Shown here piece after piece: positions 36,133-48,720 of a stretch of DNA of 64,000 nt. The notes under the pieces are model-generated. The model was not told where the DNA came from. It saw only the letters and a program-made list of their open reading frames with translations, and did no database searches. Made by a program: the position numbers and the translations under genes. Source of the DNA: Casuarius casuarius (Eukaryota > Chordata > Aves > Casuariiformes > Casuariidae); contig PTFA01000082.1 of the NCBI GenBank assembly GCA_003342895.1, forward strand, positions 1,431,527 to 1,495,526. Direction: 5' to 3'. Numbering within the stretch: position 1 is the stretch's first letter; each line of letters starts with the position of its first letter.

Positions 36133-39100
36133 AAGATTAGACTTTAACTTAAAACAGGAGCTAGTACTTATTTCATTGGGTAATACTACAGTTTTACAAT
36201 AGAATAAAGCTTTTGTTAAATATTTCCCTGTTTTGTTGGTCTTTTCCCCCTCCCTATCCTTTCTTCTCATTTTCTTATTCTGTGACGAGGAAAATTAGAC
36301 TTTATAAGGCTCAAATCAAGCGTGGCAATACCAGCCCTTCAGGGATAAACCCATCAATACAATTACAAATGCATTTCTTGAAAGGAGCATACACATGGCT
36401 ATAGGACTAACATTATGACTTTATGAACCATTCTTGTCCAGCAGCAATGTCATTTTTATGCTATATTTCAAATGTACTCCGACAATACAGCTTTCTATCA
36501 TGCTTTCATTTTATTATTAATGTTTCTCTATTTTACGTAACAAAATACTATTTGTTTTCATTACTTTTCTGTGGAAATGTTTAGTTTCTATTTGGCTGGC
36601 ACCCAGTGCATTCTGCTGTCTTTGTGATTTATGAGTTTGTTGATTCTCAGCTGTATTACTGAAAAAAAAAACCCTCTCCGAGAAAAAAATAATTTGGAAT
36701 TGCTTAATATACCCTGATGAATGTGCTAATTATTTCACAGAAGTAGATTTGCTGTCACCTTTCATTGTTGAAAGCAACATACTCATGTCGGGCTTTAGTG
36801 CTATAGAAATAAATACCATAACTATTTAATATATAAAAATGTTATTGGCCATTCACATTGAGTGCTTTAATTTGTTCACCATCCAATGAATTTGCACAAG
36901 TCTTTTCCATGATTCATGGCAGAGACTGTCTTCTGGACTGTAATTTGTCATACTCTAGAGAGTCTTGGGATACAATTTTATGAAAAGTAATACATAAAAT
37001 GCTAGAAAACACATCCTAGTTGCATCATATCATTGCTCTGGAGTCCTATGCTGAGGTTTCAAGGGAAGAACTGAATAATAATGCTTCCCGAGCACAAAAG
37101 AGAAAACTTTTAGGGAAACCCATAGTCTAAGAAAATAAAAATGCTTTTTTTGTCCTTTTTTTTTTGTAGATAGCGCACAGTATCTTAGTATGCTAGCTCA
37201 CTAACAGTTTGAGTGCTGCACTTAAAAATATTCAGTTTTTATTCATGCAAATGCTAGGGTAACATTACCCTTACATTATGATTGTAAATATGTTATAGAT
37301 AATACAGTTCATTTCACTGTAAAGTTTAAGAAACTAGTTATCATACGTTGTATGGCAATGATAGGCAAATGTGTCTAAAATATGCTTTCATTGCTTGTTT
37401 CTGTGATTTCTTTTAGATGATCAAAATGTAAAGCCTCTTCCTTGCTGAAATACAATCACTTGTTAAAAGTGACATCTCGGCAGTGTTAACTTATGTCTTC
37501 AGACTTATGTATGCTTGCTCAGGATGTCTGCAGCTCTAAAGTACCAACTTTTTTCAGCAACTTCGCTTGCCACATGACCATGCAAAACCAAAGCCATTTC
37601 TAGCTGAAAGCAGACAGATGTTCTATTGCTCTAGTTAAGTAATGGTTATGCAATCTGTTAAGTGTATTTGAATGGGGATGTTAGCTTTCAAAGTTTAGAC
37701 TGTGTTTGCTTTCTGTGTTCATTTGTAGAATTTTTAGGAACATTAATGTGATAAGTTTTTCACATTTAGATAGAAGTTAAAAATGCAGTGAACCTCTGTA
37801 CTGAACAAATTCAGTTACCAATTGATTCAGAGACTCTGGTGATCTACTTGTTAAATGTTTATTTCAGCTCAAATTTTAGTATTTTGATGTCCTCAGAAAA
37901 CATTACTACTACTTCTAGCCCTAGCCAAGCTTTTCATGAATATCCAGACTGAATTACATTGCTTCTACATTTTGTTTAGTAAGAGCATTTCTATTCAACA
38001 TCTCATGTAAACATACACTTAAATACTCTCCTGACATTATGTCGTTTCTGTGAATCAAGAGGTAATCCCAGCAGCTCAGAGAAAAAGAGCAAGGGCAGTA
38101 AATCTGAAACACTTATCCATGTCCAAATATCCATCATTTCTGGTAAGTGTGTCCTGCAGATATATTGGACAAAGCTCTAGACTACTGTATTATTCTGTCT
38201 GAAACTTTCACAGTGAGTTTTCAAAAGCTCTGTTGGAGCTGCACTTCCAAGGAATTGAAGCTCATGTTTAGTCCTGGCCTATACAGTATAGATCTTAAGA
38301 CTTTCAATATTGAGGGTGCTAATCCTGTCTGTATCATTAGGAAAGAGGAATTCTGGTTATTCTTCCCAATTTCTAAACGTACTGAAATGTCTCCGGGGAA
38401 ACTCTCTTAGCCTTCCCCCTCCTTTTTTTTTTTTTTCTTCCTTAGCACAATAATTTGTGGATCTGCAATATCATTAAAAAAGTAAATTGTCATGACTATA
38501 CAATAATATTTGAAGAATCATCAATCTGAAATGTCTAGAGCAATACCTGAAAAACATGGTGAGGAGATATGCAAATGAATGAATGAATGAATGAATGAAA
38601 TCAGTTTGTTTTTACTATTTACTATTTTTATTATTTACTACCTCAAGTGCAGACAATTGTTTGAAAAAAAGTTAAAACAGAACTAAGAGATCTGCAGATT
38701 TAAGAAAATCTTAATTACAATATATGCCAAAGCAGTAAATTTGATAACTAAGCAATGATCTGCAATCCAGTTCACTGCACTGGAAAATAACACTGTGACA
38801 GAAGATGTCAAGGCCTGCTCCCAGCTGGTACCAGTTAAAAATGATATATACAATAATATTTTATATTATTAGAAGTAGTCATTAACCATATACATCTGGC
38901 ACAAGAGTAATTTAAGAAGAAAATTTCAGTAATTAATACCAGAGTATTTGAGACCCTGAATTCTCTGACTACTGGCAATACAGAAGGGTTTCTATTTTTA
39001 TTCTTTAAATCATTTCTGGGCCAGTAAGACATATGACAACAGAGATACTGAGAGACTTAAGGTCAGTATCAAAATACGTTATCTAAAATTTACTTTAGTA

Positions 39101-41740
39101 TTACAACTTACAGTCCAATCATTTTCCTTCTCCTCCTCTAATTCACAGGGGGAAAAAAAAAAAGATAAGTTTTGAGACAATGAATTAGGGGTCAGAAATG
39201 AAATCAGTGTCTTCGTTGCCTCTTTTAATATCAAATACGAAGTCTAGATATAAAATTAAGGCATTGTTGGGTCCAAATTTTGTGTAAATACTTAAATATT
39301 AGTTCTACCAAAGAAAGAAGCAGATTGATTCTAAAGGCTGATAATGAGAGAGATGGAGGGAAAAAATGGTCCAACTTGTTTCTTCAGGACCTGTTTCCTT
39401 TTTTTGAGTAGTAAGTGGTAACACTAGGTTAAAATTCACAAAACACTTCCTGACAGAGATCTATTAGCCTTCCAAAGTATTTTTCAAGTAAGTAGCTGAT
39501 AACCCTTAGCAGTAGACATATAAAGCACTAGAAAAATGCTGTTGGAAAAAAGCATGGAAAAAACATAAATGGAAGATACTTTTGGCAGGCTTGTTTTTGT
39601 AATCCCAAGAAGAAGGTAAAGAACAACCAAGAGAGACCTACTATCTAAAGAGGTTTTTTTCCTCTGCATATTTTGCCCAGCTTCTTAGGTCTTTGTTTGT
39701 TTAACTATCAGTCACCCAACTACTATTTAGAAATTGATATTACTTCCATGAAAGGTGAGAAAAAAAATGTTTATCCTCATTTTGCACAATAGATGTTTTA
39801 CAGGTTCATGAATATGCATTGTTTGCTTTAAAAGTTATTTAAGGACAAAGTTGTTTCCAGGGTTTCTTTGAACCTTAGCTTTGTTACTGTGCAGTTCACT
39901 TGGTTTCATTTGAATGATTTATCTTTATTGTAGTTAATTGGTTCCCATGTGTACAGCACCTTTTTTTTTTTTTGAGGTATTTCATCATATATATGAAAAA
40001 AATCTCTAACTGATACTGTAGCCTGCAAGCCAGCTTGCTCATCAAGACTAGCAGCAGCCAGCTCTACTAACATGCTGGTATCACCAGCACAGTTATTTCT
40101 TTTTGTAAACAACCACTGAAAGGTTGGTTTGAGTAACCAAACAACGTGGCATTTGCTAATTGTTTCTCTTAAAACATGACATTCATCAGCTAGAAACAGA
40201 ATAGCACTTCATCTTATTACTTACAGGCAGCTATTTTTTTCGAATAAGACCACCTACCAACTTAACAGTGTTGAAATTTGTGGGCCAAATTNTCTGCAGG
40301 AATGGAAGCAAAGAAACAATATTTGAACAACTGATGCCAGAAGGTTAAAACAGATTGTGTTCCTAATCTGTGCCTCACATGATAAACACACCATGGCTAC
40401 CGTTCAAAGTCATCACCCTTCTGGGAGAATGCTTTCATAGTTAAATTAGGAAACCTGTATTTATGAAGACTGTATTTATATAAAAAAAATTTTTGCAAAC
40501 ATTTTCCACAGCGTACAGTACTCAAAAGCATAAGTAGCCCTTTAACTTCAAAGAAATTCATAGAACAACGTACTCCGAGCCTAATGTTTTATTGTTGCAG
40601 ATAAGTATTTGAAAACTATATTTATAAGCACTAGGACCCAATTGCTTTTCAGAATGTGATGATTAGGGCTTTTATAGCACAAGTCCCATTTCTTTCTCTT
40701 ATTCTTCCTCCACCTACTGCCTTTCCACAAACAAAAGACACGCTTTTAAAAATTTAATCAGTATAGAAACCAACACAAGGTAGTTTCACTGATTTAATTA
40801 AAAGCAGTTCTAAAATGATTTAGTTATATTGATACAACTTTCAACTGCAGACATCCTCTTACAGACATGTTATTTAAAGTATTGGTCAGACTATCAGGTG
40901 ATTTTGCTTCACAAAGGCAAACAACACAACAGAAGGGTCTTCGAGTGCATTGCATTTGCCTTTGGAGTATTTTGACCTTGATGCAGGGTGCCACTTCTCA
41001 GAGCTCAGCACTGTGCAGCNTCCTAAGGAGCCTAAATGTCACACTCTGGTGACTTCCATGAGCTAAGACGGCTGTAGCCACCTAAAGCCTGGCTGAGCTG
41101 CTGGGCTGTACTGGCAGAACTGAAATGCAGCTCCTATGCACTATTTTGCTTCTATCAGCACTGAGCATGCTGAATTAGGGAACTGGCTTCAGTGCTGCCT
41201 GCAAGCCTTTGTCCTGAAGAACGCTCCCTAAGGAGACACTTCAACAGCTACAGCTGTTGCTCTGTCTATAAAGAGGGGCCACTTATCTGATGCACCCTTC
41301 CCGTTTGCTTATTTCCACAGCAGTCTTACTGTGTCTGTTTCCTCAAAAAATCTATCTATTGGATTTAGAGGTCTGGCTGACAGACGAAGCTGCTGTCTAG
41401 GATATATTTTGCTTTCTAAGACATGGATGCAAGTGTTATCAATATTTAGAATAATGTGCTCTACGCCTGGTCCTCTGAAATAGATTTGCCCACCAGCTGA
41501 TAACATTTAAGATTAAACTACAGCATAGATGGACTGACTTCCAGTGAACTTTGACTTCTTTCTACATGGATTTTAGATATGAATAGACTCTGATCAGTCC
41601 TACCACACTATTCTCTAAGCCAGCCTTTTGAAACATATGGGAGCCCAACATCCGAGAAATATGGGGGCAAAATGAATCCGACGATGTGATGGACATGTTA
41701 CGTCACCGAGTCAGCATGACTGATGGGAACCCTGAGTTGT
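36133..41740. other. Non-coding AT-rich stretch
   Basis: No gene recognised in about 5.6 kb. The stretch at 36690-36930 has the look of a conserved non-coding element but cannot be tested here. Homopolymers include T14 at 38423-38436 and T13 at 39961-39973. A GC-richer patch at about 40970-41270 is unassigned. Unresolved bases lie at 40292 and 41020. Confidence 0.55.
38574..38600. repeat. (AATG)n microsatellite
   Basis: Six uninterrupted AATG units, read directly from the sequence. Confidence 0.9.
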
Positions 41741-41741
41741 G

Positions 41742-42205
41742 TCACCGAATCAATGAATTAAGGGTGGAAGGGATCTTCCTCTGGGGGTCATCTAGTTCAA
41801 GGCACTGCTCAAAGAAGGTCTGATTAGGTCAGGTTGCTCAGGGCCGTGTCCCATCGAGTTCTGAATCTCTCCAAGGATGGAGATTCCACAATTTCTCCAG
41901 GCAACCTGTTCCAGTGTGTGATTACACTTGCTGTGAATATTTTTCCTACTATAAAATTAAAACTTCCCTTTTCACAACATATGTCTGTTACCACTTGCTC
42001 TATCACTGCACACGTATGAGAAGAGTCTGCCTCTGTTCTTCTCTATATCCTCCAATTAAATAGTTCTAGACAGCCCTGCGATCAATCTCTTCTTGGCCCT
42101 TCTTAAGGCTAAACAAGCCAGTCTCTCAGACTCACCTCATATGCCAAGTGCTCCATAAACCTAAGCATCTTGGTGATACTCTCCTGGATTCACTCAAAGC
42201 AGCAG
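41742..42205 (-). mobile_element. CR1 LINE 3' tail, reverse orientation
   Basis: Read on the minus strand, this is the last 460 or so bases of CR1. The left edge has degraded terminal octamers ('caccgaatcaatgaatt'). Next come 'gtggaagggatctt', 'gggtcatctagttcaagg', 'ctccaaggatggagattcc' and 'caggcaacctgttccagtgt', then 'gctaaacaagccagtctctc' near 42109. Similarity fades after about 42205. It is 5'-truncated, as is usual for CR1. It is old, with frequent mismatches and at least two small indels. Confidence 0.88.
41827..42006 (-). pseudogene. CR1 ORF2 C-terminal remnant
   Basis: The minus-strand frame contains HWNRLPGEIVESPSLERF, followed by RTRWDTALSNL. This matches the conserved C-terminal tail of CR1 ORF2, whose usual wording is HWNRLP..VVESPSLE.FK. 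It is a fossil of the transposon, not a host gene, although it is open for 60 codons. No promoter or intact upstream ORF2 exists. Confidence 0.85.
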
Positions 42206-42984
42206 CTGTGGCACCACGCCACTGCACGCTATTGTCTCTCTTCCCTGCCCTGGAAGCCTGTGTGCAAGGGGCAGTTAGGAAGCAGATCTGTGGACTGCCA
42301 GCCAGCTATGTCCTATGTGTTGGCTCCTGCAGCATGTGAGTGGCAGTGGTGATTAGCTGCTAGAAACATCGGCATCATGACAGGAAAACATGAGAAAGAG
42401 GAGTAAGACGTACAAATCCAATGTTTCTATATTAAACTTGACAAGAACACTTAATCTTTTTCTTTAAAGGGAGGGTATTTCAAAGCAACTCAGAAGGCAG
42501 ACTGGCAATTTCCAGACTCTCAGTCTTGACAGGAAAATTCATAACAAATTTGAATGATCAGGCTCCTTCTTCAAAAAAGCTCCTATAAAGCAGAACATAC
42601 TATATGGCAATTTTCTGATGATCATTATTCTTTCTGGTTACTCCTTCCAAATGTATGCACATCAGCTCATCATTAGTCTATGTATATTCTTGTACCTGCC
42701 ACATTTTATTACATAACACAACACTTTAATTGCTTGCTTAAATATTAGGTATCATCTTGCCACTAAGTTAATGCTCAGTCTTTACTTGGCATTACGTTGT
42801 CCAATGGGTTATTAAAAAACTGATCTTTGAACTGAAAGGTAGGAAGGACAGCATATATATGTAAAAACAGGACATGACCATTACAGAAGAGTCAGTGCTT
42901 TGCACCAATCCTAGTATCCCAATTATAATACACCAAAATTGGCATTTTATGTTCATTTTGATATTAAAAATCATTATATAAAAC
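42206..42984. other. Non-coding sequence, nothing recognised
   Basis: The first 150 bases are GC-richer, and two overlapping plus-strand frames of about 60 codons pass through them. Neither is recognised. Confidence 0.55.
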
Positions 42985-43070
42985 ATTGAGCTAAAGGTGG
43001 CTCAGTATGTTCATTTGGGAGTAGGTGGGAGTTCAACGCCCCCAGGTTCAAATCAAGTATAATGCTGATG
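42985..43070 (+). repeat. tRNA-like SINE fragment
   Basis: A box-like TGGCTCAGTATG at 42998-43009 and a B box-like GGTTCAAATC at 43045-43054 are 35 bases apart. This fits the internal RNA polymerase III promoter of a tRNA or tRNA-derived SINE. The sequence does not fold as a proper tRNA: no matching 7-bp acceptor stem is apparent. It resembles tRNA-like old amniote repeats with 'ggctcagtggttagagc' and 'gggttcaaatcc'. No poly-A tail or target duplication seen. Confidence 0.5.
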
Positions 43071-46000
43071 TAATACTTTCCTGAAATACAATTTCGAGAG
43101 TCCGAGAAAAACCCTAAAACTCAAAATACATTAAGAAAAAAATGGGAAGGTGAACTGAAAGTATGTATTAATTAGGCCACGTCAGCTACTCAAAGTACAA
43201 CATTTTCATTAGAAGCATTTTAAAATTAAAAACACACTACACATTGACAAATGAGTAAGGAAAAACTCAGATACATTTTCAGCATTGTGATTTTTTCAAA
43301 GTTAATATTTAATAACAAATTTCATTCGCAGTTTCCAAAACATGCAACAAATTTTATAAGACGACTATAAACAGGGAACATTTCACTCAATGAAATTCTG
43401 TTGCTTCTGTTACGGACAGCAGCAATATTTGAATGTTTAATGTCATTTCAAGAAGCAACAGTTTACAAAAAGTGAAAAAGAAAACTGTATTTGGTAAAAG
43501 TGGAACATTACAAACTGATTTTAGTTTGGAGTTCAGTAGCAAAGGCTGTCATTGATTAAGATAATCAAATTTCAAGGTTGTATAGATTCAGGCTAGGTCA
43601 GAAATGAAATATCAAGTACAACTGAAAATTTACTTTCTTCAAATAATATTAATATCCATAAATTTGTTACAAGGAAACCTACATGCTGATCTGAGGCAAC
43701 AGTAGACCTGCCAATCCTTGGCAGCAAGGGAGTGCCTCATGCCCTGGTGTTTCTTCCAACTGAGAACAGCTTCCACAGAAAGAAGAATTTTACTTTACTA
43801 AGTAACAGATTGTGTTAGTTATACTTTAAATAAAAAAAAGCACAATCTTTCCAGTGTAAGACAATAAAATAAAAGGGTGTTTCTCCTTTCTATCAAATAC
43901 CTTTCTGTTGTTCTCTAAAAGCTACTGCAGAATGTGCACCAAAGAACTTTTCCTCAGATTCACTTTATCATTTGAGCCCTCACCTTGACTCGTACTGAGC
44001 AGATAGCACTGCAATAACGCTCTGGTTCTGCAAGCAGTTACACATTGGTATCTGAACTGGGTGAAGCCACACTGAAACTCATGAAACATGCTGTCCTTAC
44101 TTGCTTCCAGTGGAGACAGGATTAGATCAGCCAATTCGAACAGCTCATTTCCAATTTGAAATTCAGAGGTCTTTGAAGGACAAAACCAGTTGAACAGTTC
44201 TATAGAACTTTTAGTGTCTTTACCATGAGTTATTTTAAGAAATATAATTATACAGTGTGTTCTTAACAGTGTTCCCTGCAGCTTGAGATGTAGCAAGAAG
44301 ATTCTTTTTTTATGGCCAGTCCACAGTTTTCTTTGCCTACAATTTTATAGGACAGACTATACTAATCAGACCCGATTAGTAAAGTGAAACAAAATCTCTT
44401 TTCTTCCCAGTTAGGCAGCTTTCATTTTTAATTTGTGCTTAAAGAAATTTTACTAACATAGAGGCCTTGGGATAAAAAAAATAATTTTACAGTTATAATA
44501 GAAAACAGGGGAATTGAAAAAGCCTCTTTGGAGTTCAATCACAAAAAAGAAAGATTCAATTACTTTGAAGATCTTTAGAACCACAAGACAGAAATATTGG
44601 AGATGATGAGGAAGACTGGGGGTCATCATCAGCTGTAGTCCCAAATGGCATTTATTCCTTGGCTTGTATTATTATTCATTTAGAAACATAATGAATCACA
44701 AACCACTAAAAACACGAAGAGATAACTACACTTAAGGAAGAGTAAGCTCTCCCATAATTATTAATTAATTGAATAAAAGCAAATGTTAACCACAGTAATA
44801 TTTTCATCATCTGCCTGGTGTACAGTGACAAAACTGAACTTTCAGGAAAACTGTAGTTTCTGAATATGTCTATTTATACAAGATCCCTAACAGCAATATA
44901 TTATTACAGTGAAAATATGCAAATACAGAAAGTGCTTAAAATATATTTTAACTCAGTATAAGTTGATAAATATATAGTAAAATACTGTGATGAAAATACA
45001 TTCAATGTTACCTATACTTTCATGGAGCAAACCCAACTTGCACCGTTTTATGCCACTGTTCTACCGATTTCATTGAGTCCCCTAATGCACTGCACAGAGA
45101 AGAGCCACCTGAAGTTGTTTGTGTGCACATTCTTCCAAATGTACATCTGGTGCAGGAATGAAAACTAAAAGTGAATTACTAAAAGGCAGCCACTTCTATC
45201 AGATATTTACTGGTATCATACAAACCAATGAGGGTATGACAAAATGAATTAGAAACATTATTAAAACAATCCTGCACTCTGAACTGCTTCATTTGAAGTG
45301 AATGTAAAAATATAATGTAATTGGACATTATACCTAGCTGAGATTCAAATCAGTTTATCTTTTGGAAGGCTTTAGAATGCAAAATGACCATCTTTAATAT
45401 TGAATAAAACTCATATATAAATTATTAAAAGTACTCCTCATTCCTTTCTAAATGTTACTTTTTGTGACAAAGAATTCTGTTTATTACTGAAGTACATATG
45501 GCACCTAAAAATGTCTCTTTCTTTATGCTTACATCTCAACGTCCATTACTGCCCATCTAATCTTTCTGAGTGACAGACAGTATAGTGAACCTGGACTATA
45601 CTAGCTTGATAGCACAAAGACTTTTTTGTTTTGTTTTTTTGTTTATTACAGAGAATTTTCATGCTAGTTTTCAGACAAGAGTAGTCAAATCTGAACTACT
45701 TGGTCAATACCATGGGAAAGCTTTTTTTTTTTTTTCTTTTTCTGAGTTACAGTCTGCATCATTCTAACTAATATTATTTCTTTTCATGATCCTACTAGCT
45801 ATACCCTAACAATTCTCCTTTCTTAGTTATTCATATCCTTAAATATATGTGTGCATAAACTGTGAAATATAGCCCTAGACACCTGAGGCCATTATAATTA
45901 TTACTCCAAAACATGTCTGAATGATATAATTCCGCAAAGAGGAAAAAGTCTATTGAAATATTAATTAGTATTATATTCATATACTAAGATAATAGATTCT

Positions 46001-48535
46001 TGACTACTCATGCAACAATGACAATGATTTGATGCTTAATGATGTCTGAAAATTGAAAAGTTACTTGATAAGAACAATGTTGGCATTTCATTTGTACGAT
46101 CTACTGTTTAATGCTTAAAATCAGTGCTTCTTGAACGTCGTTGTCCAAGCAGCTACCAATAAAATTGAATTCTTCTTATGTATTAAGCAGTTTCCCAATT
46201 CAAATACAAAGAGAAAAAGGAACAATAGGTCAAAGTATAACACAGTACTGTCAATTAATGCATCATACTCTATAAATCATTTAGGGGATTGCTCCAGGCT
46301 ATTTAATTAATCCATTAACAAGTAGTGACTTATCTGTTATAAATTGATTTCTCGCCTACACACTTAGCAGATCCTGCCATTGATCTGTTACTCTGCCCCC
46401 AAATGATTTCAAATGAAGTTCTTCATGGCACACTACTGTTTAGGACTCCTAGTGTATAATTGTAAGACATACAACCTAATGAAAGTATCCCACAGATTCA
46501 CTAGACGTAAGCCTCTGGAAGAAATAATGCTAATAAACTACAAAAATATATAAGGCACAACATCTGATCCTATATCATGCTTTTTTCTTCTGGTAGCAGT
46601 GTTTTGAAAAATTTTATGAACAAGTAAGCTTTGTCAAGTACTGACTGTTTTAAATTTCCATGTACTGCATTATCAGAGGCGGCTATAATTTCTTGCTGTA
46701 CTTATGAGAGCTCAGTAGTAGAATATGCTGGGTGGCAAATTCTGTTTTCTTTTTTATGCTCTGCTGTAATGACTGAGCAGGTAAAACAATCCATTTTTAN
46801 TGAACAGCAAGCATACTTTTAAAAATTCTTAATATGAGCTATCAGGATAACTGAAGAGGATTTCAATTCTCTAATGTACTGAATTATATCTCTGAGCTGC
46901 TGGGCACTCTCAGAAGCCATGTATTCAAAGGGAACTGATGATGCTGAGTATTTTATATGACATAGCCTGAGCGGGTTTTTAGATTAGATTAATTTTCAGA
47001 TTAAATGCATCTACCTGTGGAAGCTAAAGAGATAAGAAATCTCAAGTTTTGCAAGTTAAGCTTAAATTAAATTGGAAAATAAAATTTACAAAGTGACATA
47101 CACTATTGTTTCCATGAATTGATGCTAATCAAGTAAACGTTCCCAATGCTAACAGCCATTCATGAGATATTATTTTGCTTTTCCATTTATTCATTAGGTT
47201 GAGTAGGATTATTTTATTAAAAGAAAAGAAATAATGCCATTAGGCCNTATCTTATATGAAATTTTAACTTCCTCTAATATCCCAGAATTAATTTAAAAAA
47301 TAGCTGCCACCTGTGTCTTTGTCAGGATATAATTCTTTCAAAACTCCTGCATCAGCTTCATTGTTTGGTAGTAAACCAGCGTTTCCCAGTATTTTCAATA
47401 TTACACTCTTATATTTCACAGGAAAAAAAAAATGGGAATGTCTGATTGGAATGGAATGCTCAACTAGTAGCAAAGTGATTTTAACTTGCTGGATATGCAG
47501 CTGACCACAGAAACAAAACTCACAGGAAAAGAGAAAATTATACCAGTTATGCAGTAACCTTTATCAATACCTATAACATTGCTCAGTTTCCTAAAGGTTT
47601 CAGTACAGAGCTCAGAATCAAGCTATGGGATACTAAATCCTTCTTCAATATCCTTTGTACACAGTCTTCTATATCTTGGGAATAAATTGTTAAATTGGTA
47701 AATACGACTACTTTCTGACTTCGACTTTTCCATATCAAGTTTCTGTATCTCTCCTTAAAATCGTTCTATAATGTCCATCGCCTCGGCTTTCATTTTTACT
47801 GTCCTTGACCTCAAGCTTTCCTGAATTGCGTCCTAGTGCCCCTAGCACACACAAGAGTTTTCTTCTCCTTGCGTTTCAGATGACAAGAGTCTCCCACAGT
47901 CAATTCTTTCCCTACCTATACCTGGGTTCAAAAGGCAATTAGATAAACATGTGGAGAAAACCTCTATCAATGCCTACTGAATAAAAGTGCAGGTTCAGTC
48001 TCTGGCTCAGAAAACTCCTAAACTGCAAGAAAAGACTGAGGAGTGTCTCANTGTATGCATGCCTTCTTTGGTGGATTCCATGGTAAGAACCAGCTGCAGT
48101 CTGTCCTGAAAAGAACATGAAATCCTCTTAGAAAGGGGTAAGGGGAAGAACTGACAGCAGAGCTATGGGGGATAACAGGTGAAAAAAAGGGGACTAGAAT
48201 TGGATGCTGAGAAGAATACCCTCAAAGTGCCCACTGGTTTCTAAAGGTACTACCAAACTTAACCAGAGAGAGAGAACACTGCCAAATTTGGGCTGGTGTC
48301 ATGTTCTCAAAATAATTTCCCTATTAGCTCTTGCAAGACGGCCAAACAAGGAAGATAGTATGAACATACTTCATTAATCTAGACATTACNTACAGTCCCT
48401 ATGTCATCATTCTCAGTCAGATTCTAAATCCTTAGGAACAAGAACTGAACCTTCTAGGTGAGCTAAGAACATAGAAATTTTTGTCTTAATATCCAGCCCT
48501 TTCTCATTTAATTTGTTTCTTATTAAATGAGAACA
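43071..48535. other. Non-coding AT-rich stretch
   Basis: No gene recognised. The minus-strand frame 43922-44296 (124 codons) is one of the longest in the window but shows no domain, no repeats and no recognisable relative. Homeodomain-type AT clusters occur at 44755-44772 and 46251-46320. T14 lies at 45722-45735. Unresolved bases lie at 46800, 47246, 48052 and 48390. Confidence 0.55.
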
Positions 48536-48720
48536 ATCACGCCTTAGAACAAGTTGCCCAAAGAGGCTGCAGAATCTCCATTTTTGGTGATTATCAAAAC
48601 CTGCCTGGACAAAGTCCTACAACCTAGTCTGAATTGAATGTTTGAGTGCGTTTGACCAGGGGGTTGGACTAAACGACCTCCTCAGGTCTCTTCCAAACAG
48701 AATTATTCTATCATTGTATG
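48536..48720 (+). mobile_element. CR1 LINE 3'-end fragment
   Basis: 'ttagaacaagttgcccaaag' and 'aggctgcagaatctcca', then 'gggttggactaaacgacctc' and 'aggtctcttccaa', match the CR1 3' UTR. It ends with degenerate octamers ATTCTATC and ATTGTATG at 48705-48720. Only about 185 bases remain, so it is heavily 5'-truncated. Confidence 0.82.

Noticed and set aside
41824..42006. Minus-strand open frame that looks conserved (HWNRLP...ESPSLE)
   Set aside because: As a host gene this is rejected: it is the fossil C-terminus of CR1 ORF2 and is listed as a pseudogene inside the LINE.
42985..43070. Functional tRNA gene
   Set aside because: A- and B-box-like strings exist, but no 7-bp acceptor stem or proper anticodon stem can be drawn, so a SINE relic is preferred.
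43922..44296. Minus-strand open frame of 124 codons
   Set aside because: Composition is that of random AT-rich DNA, no motif is recognised, and no promoter or splice context supports it.
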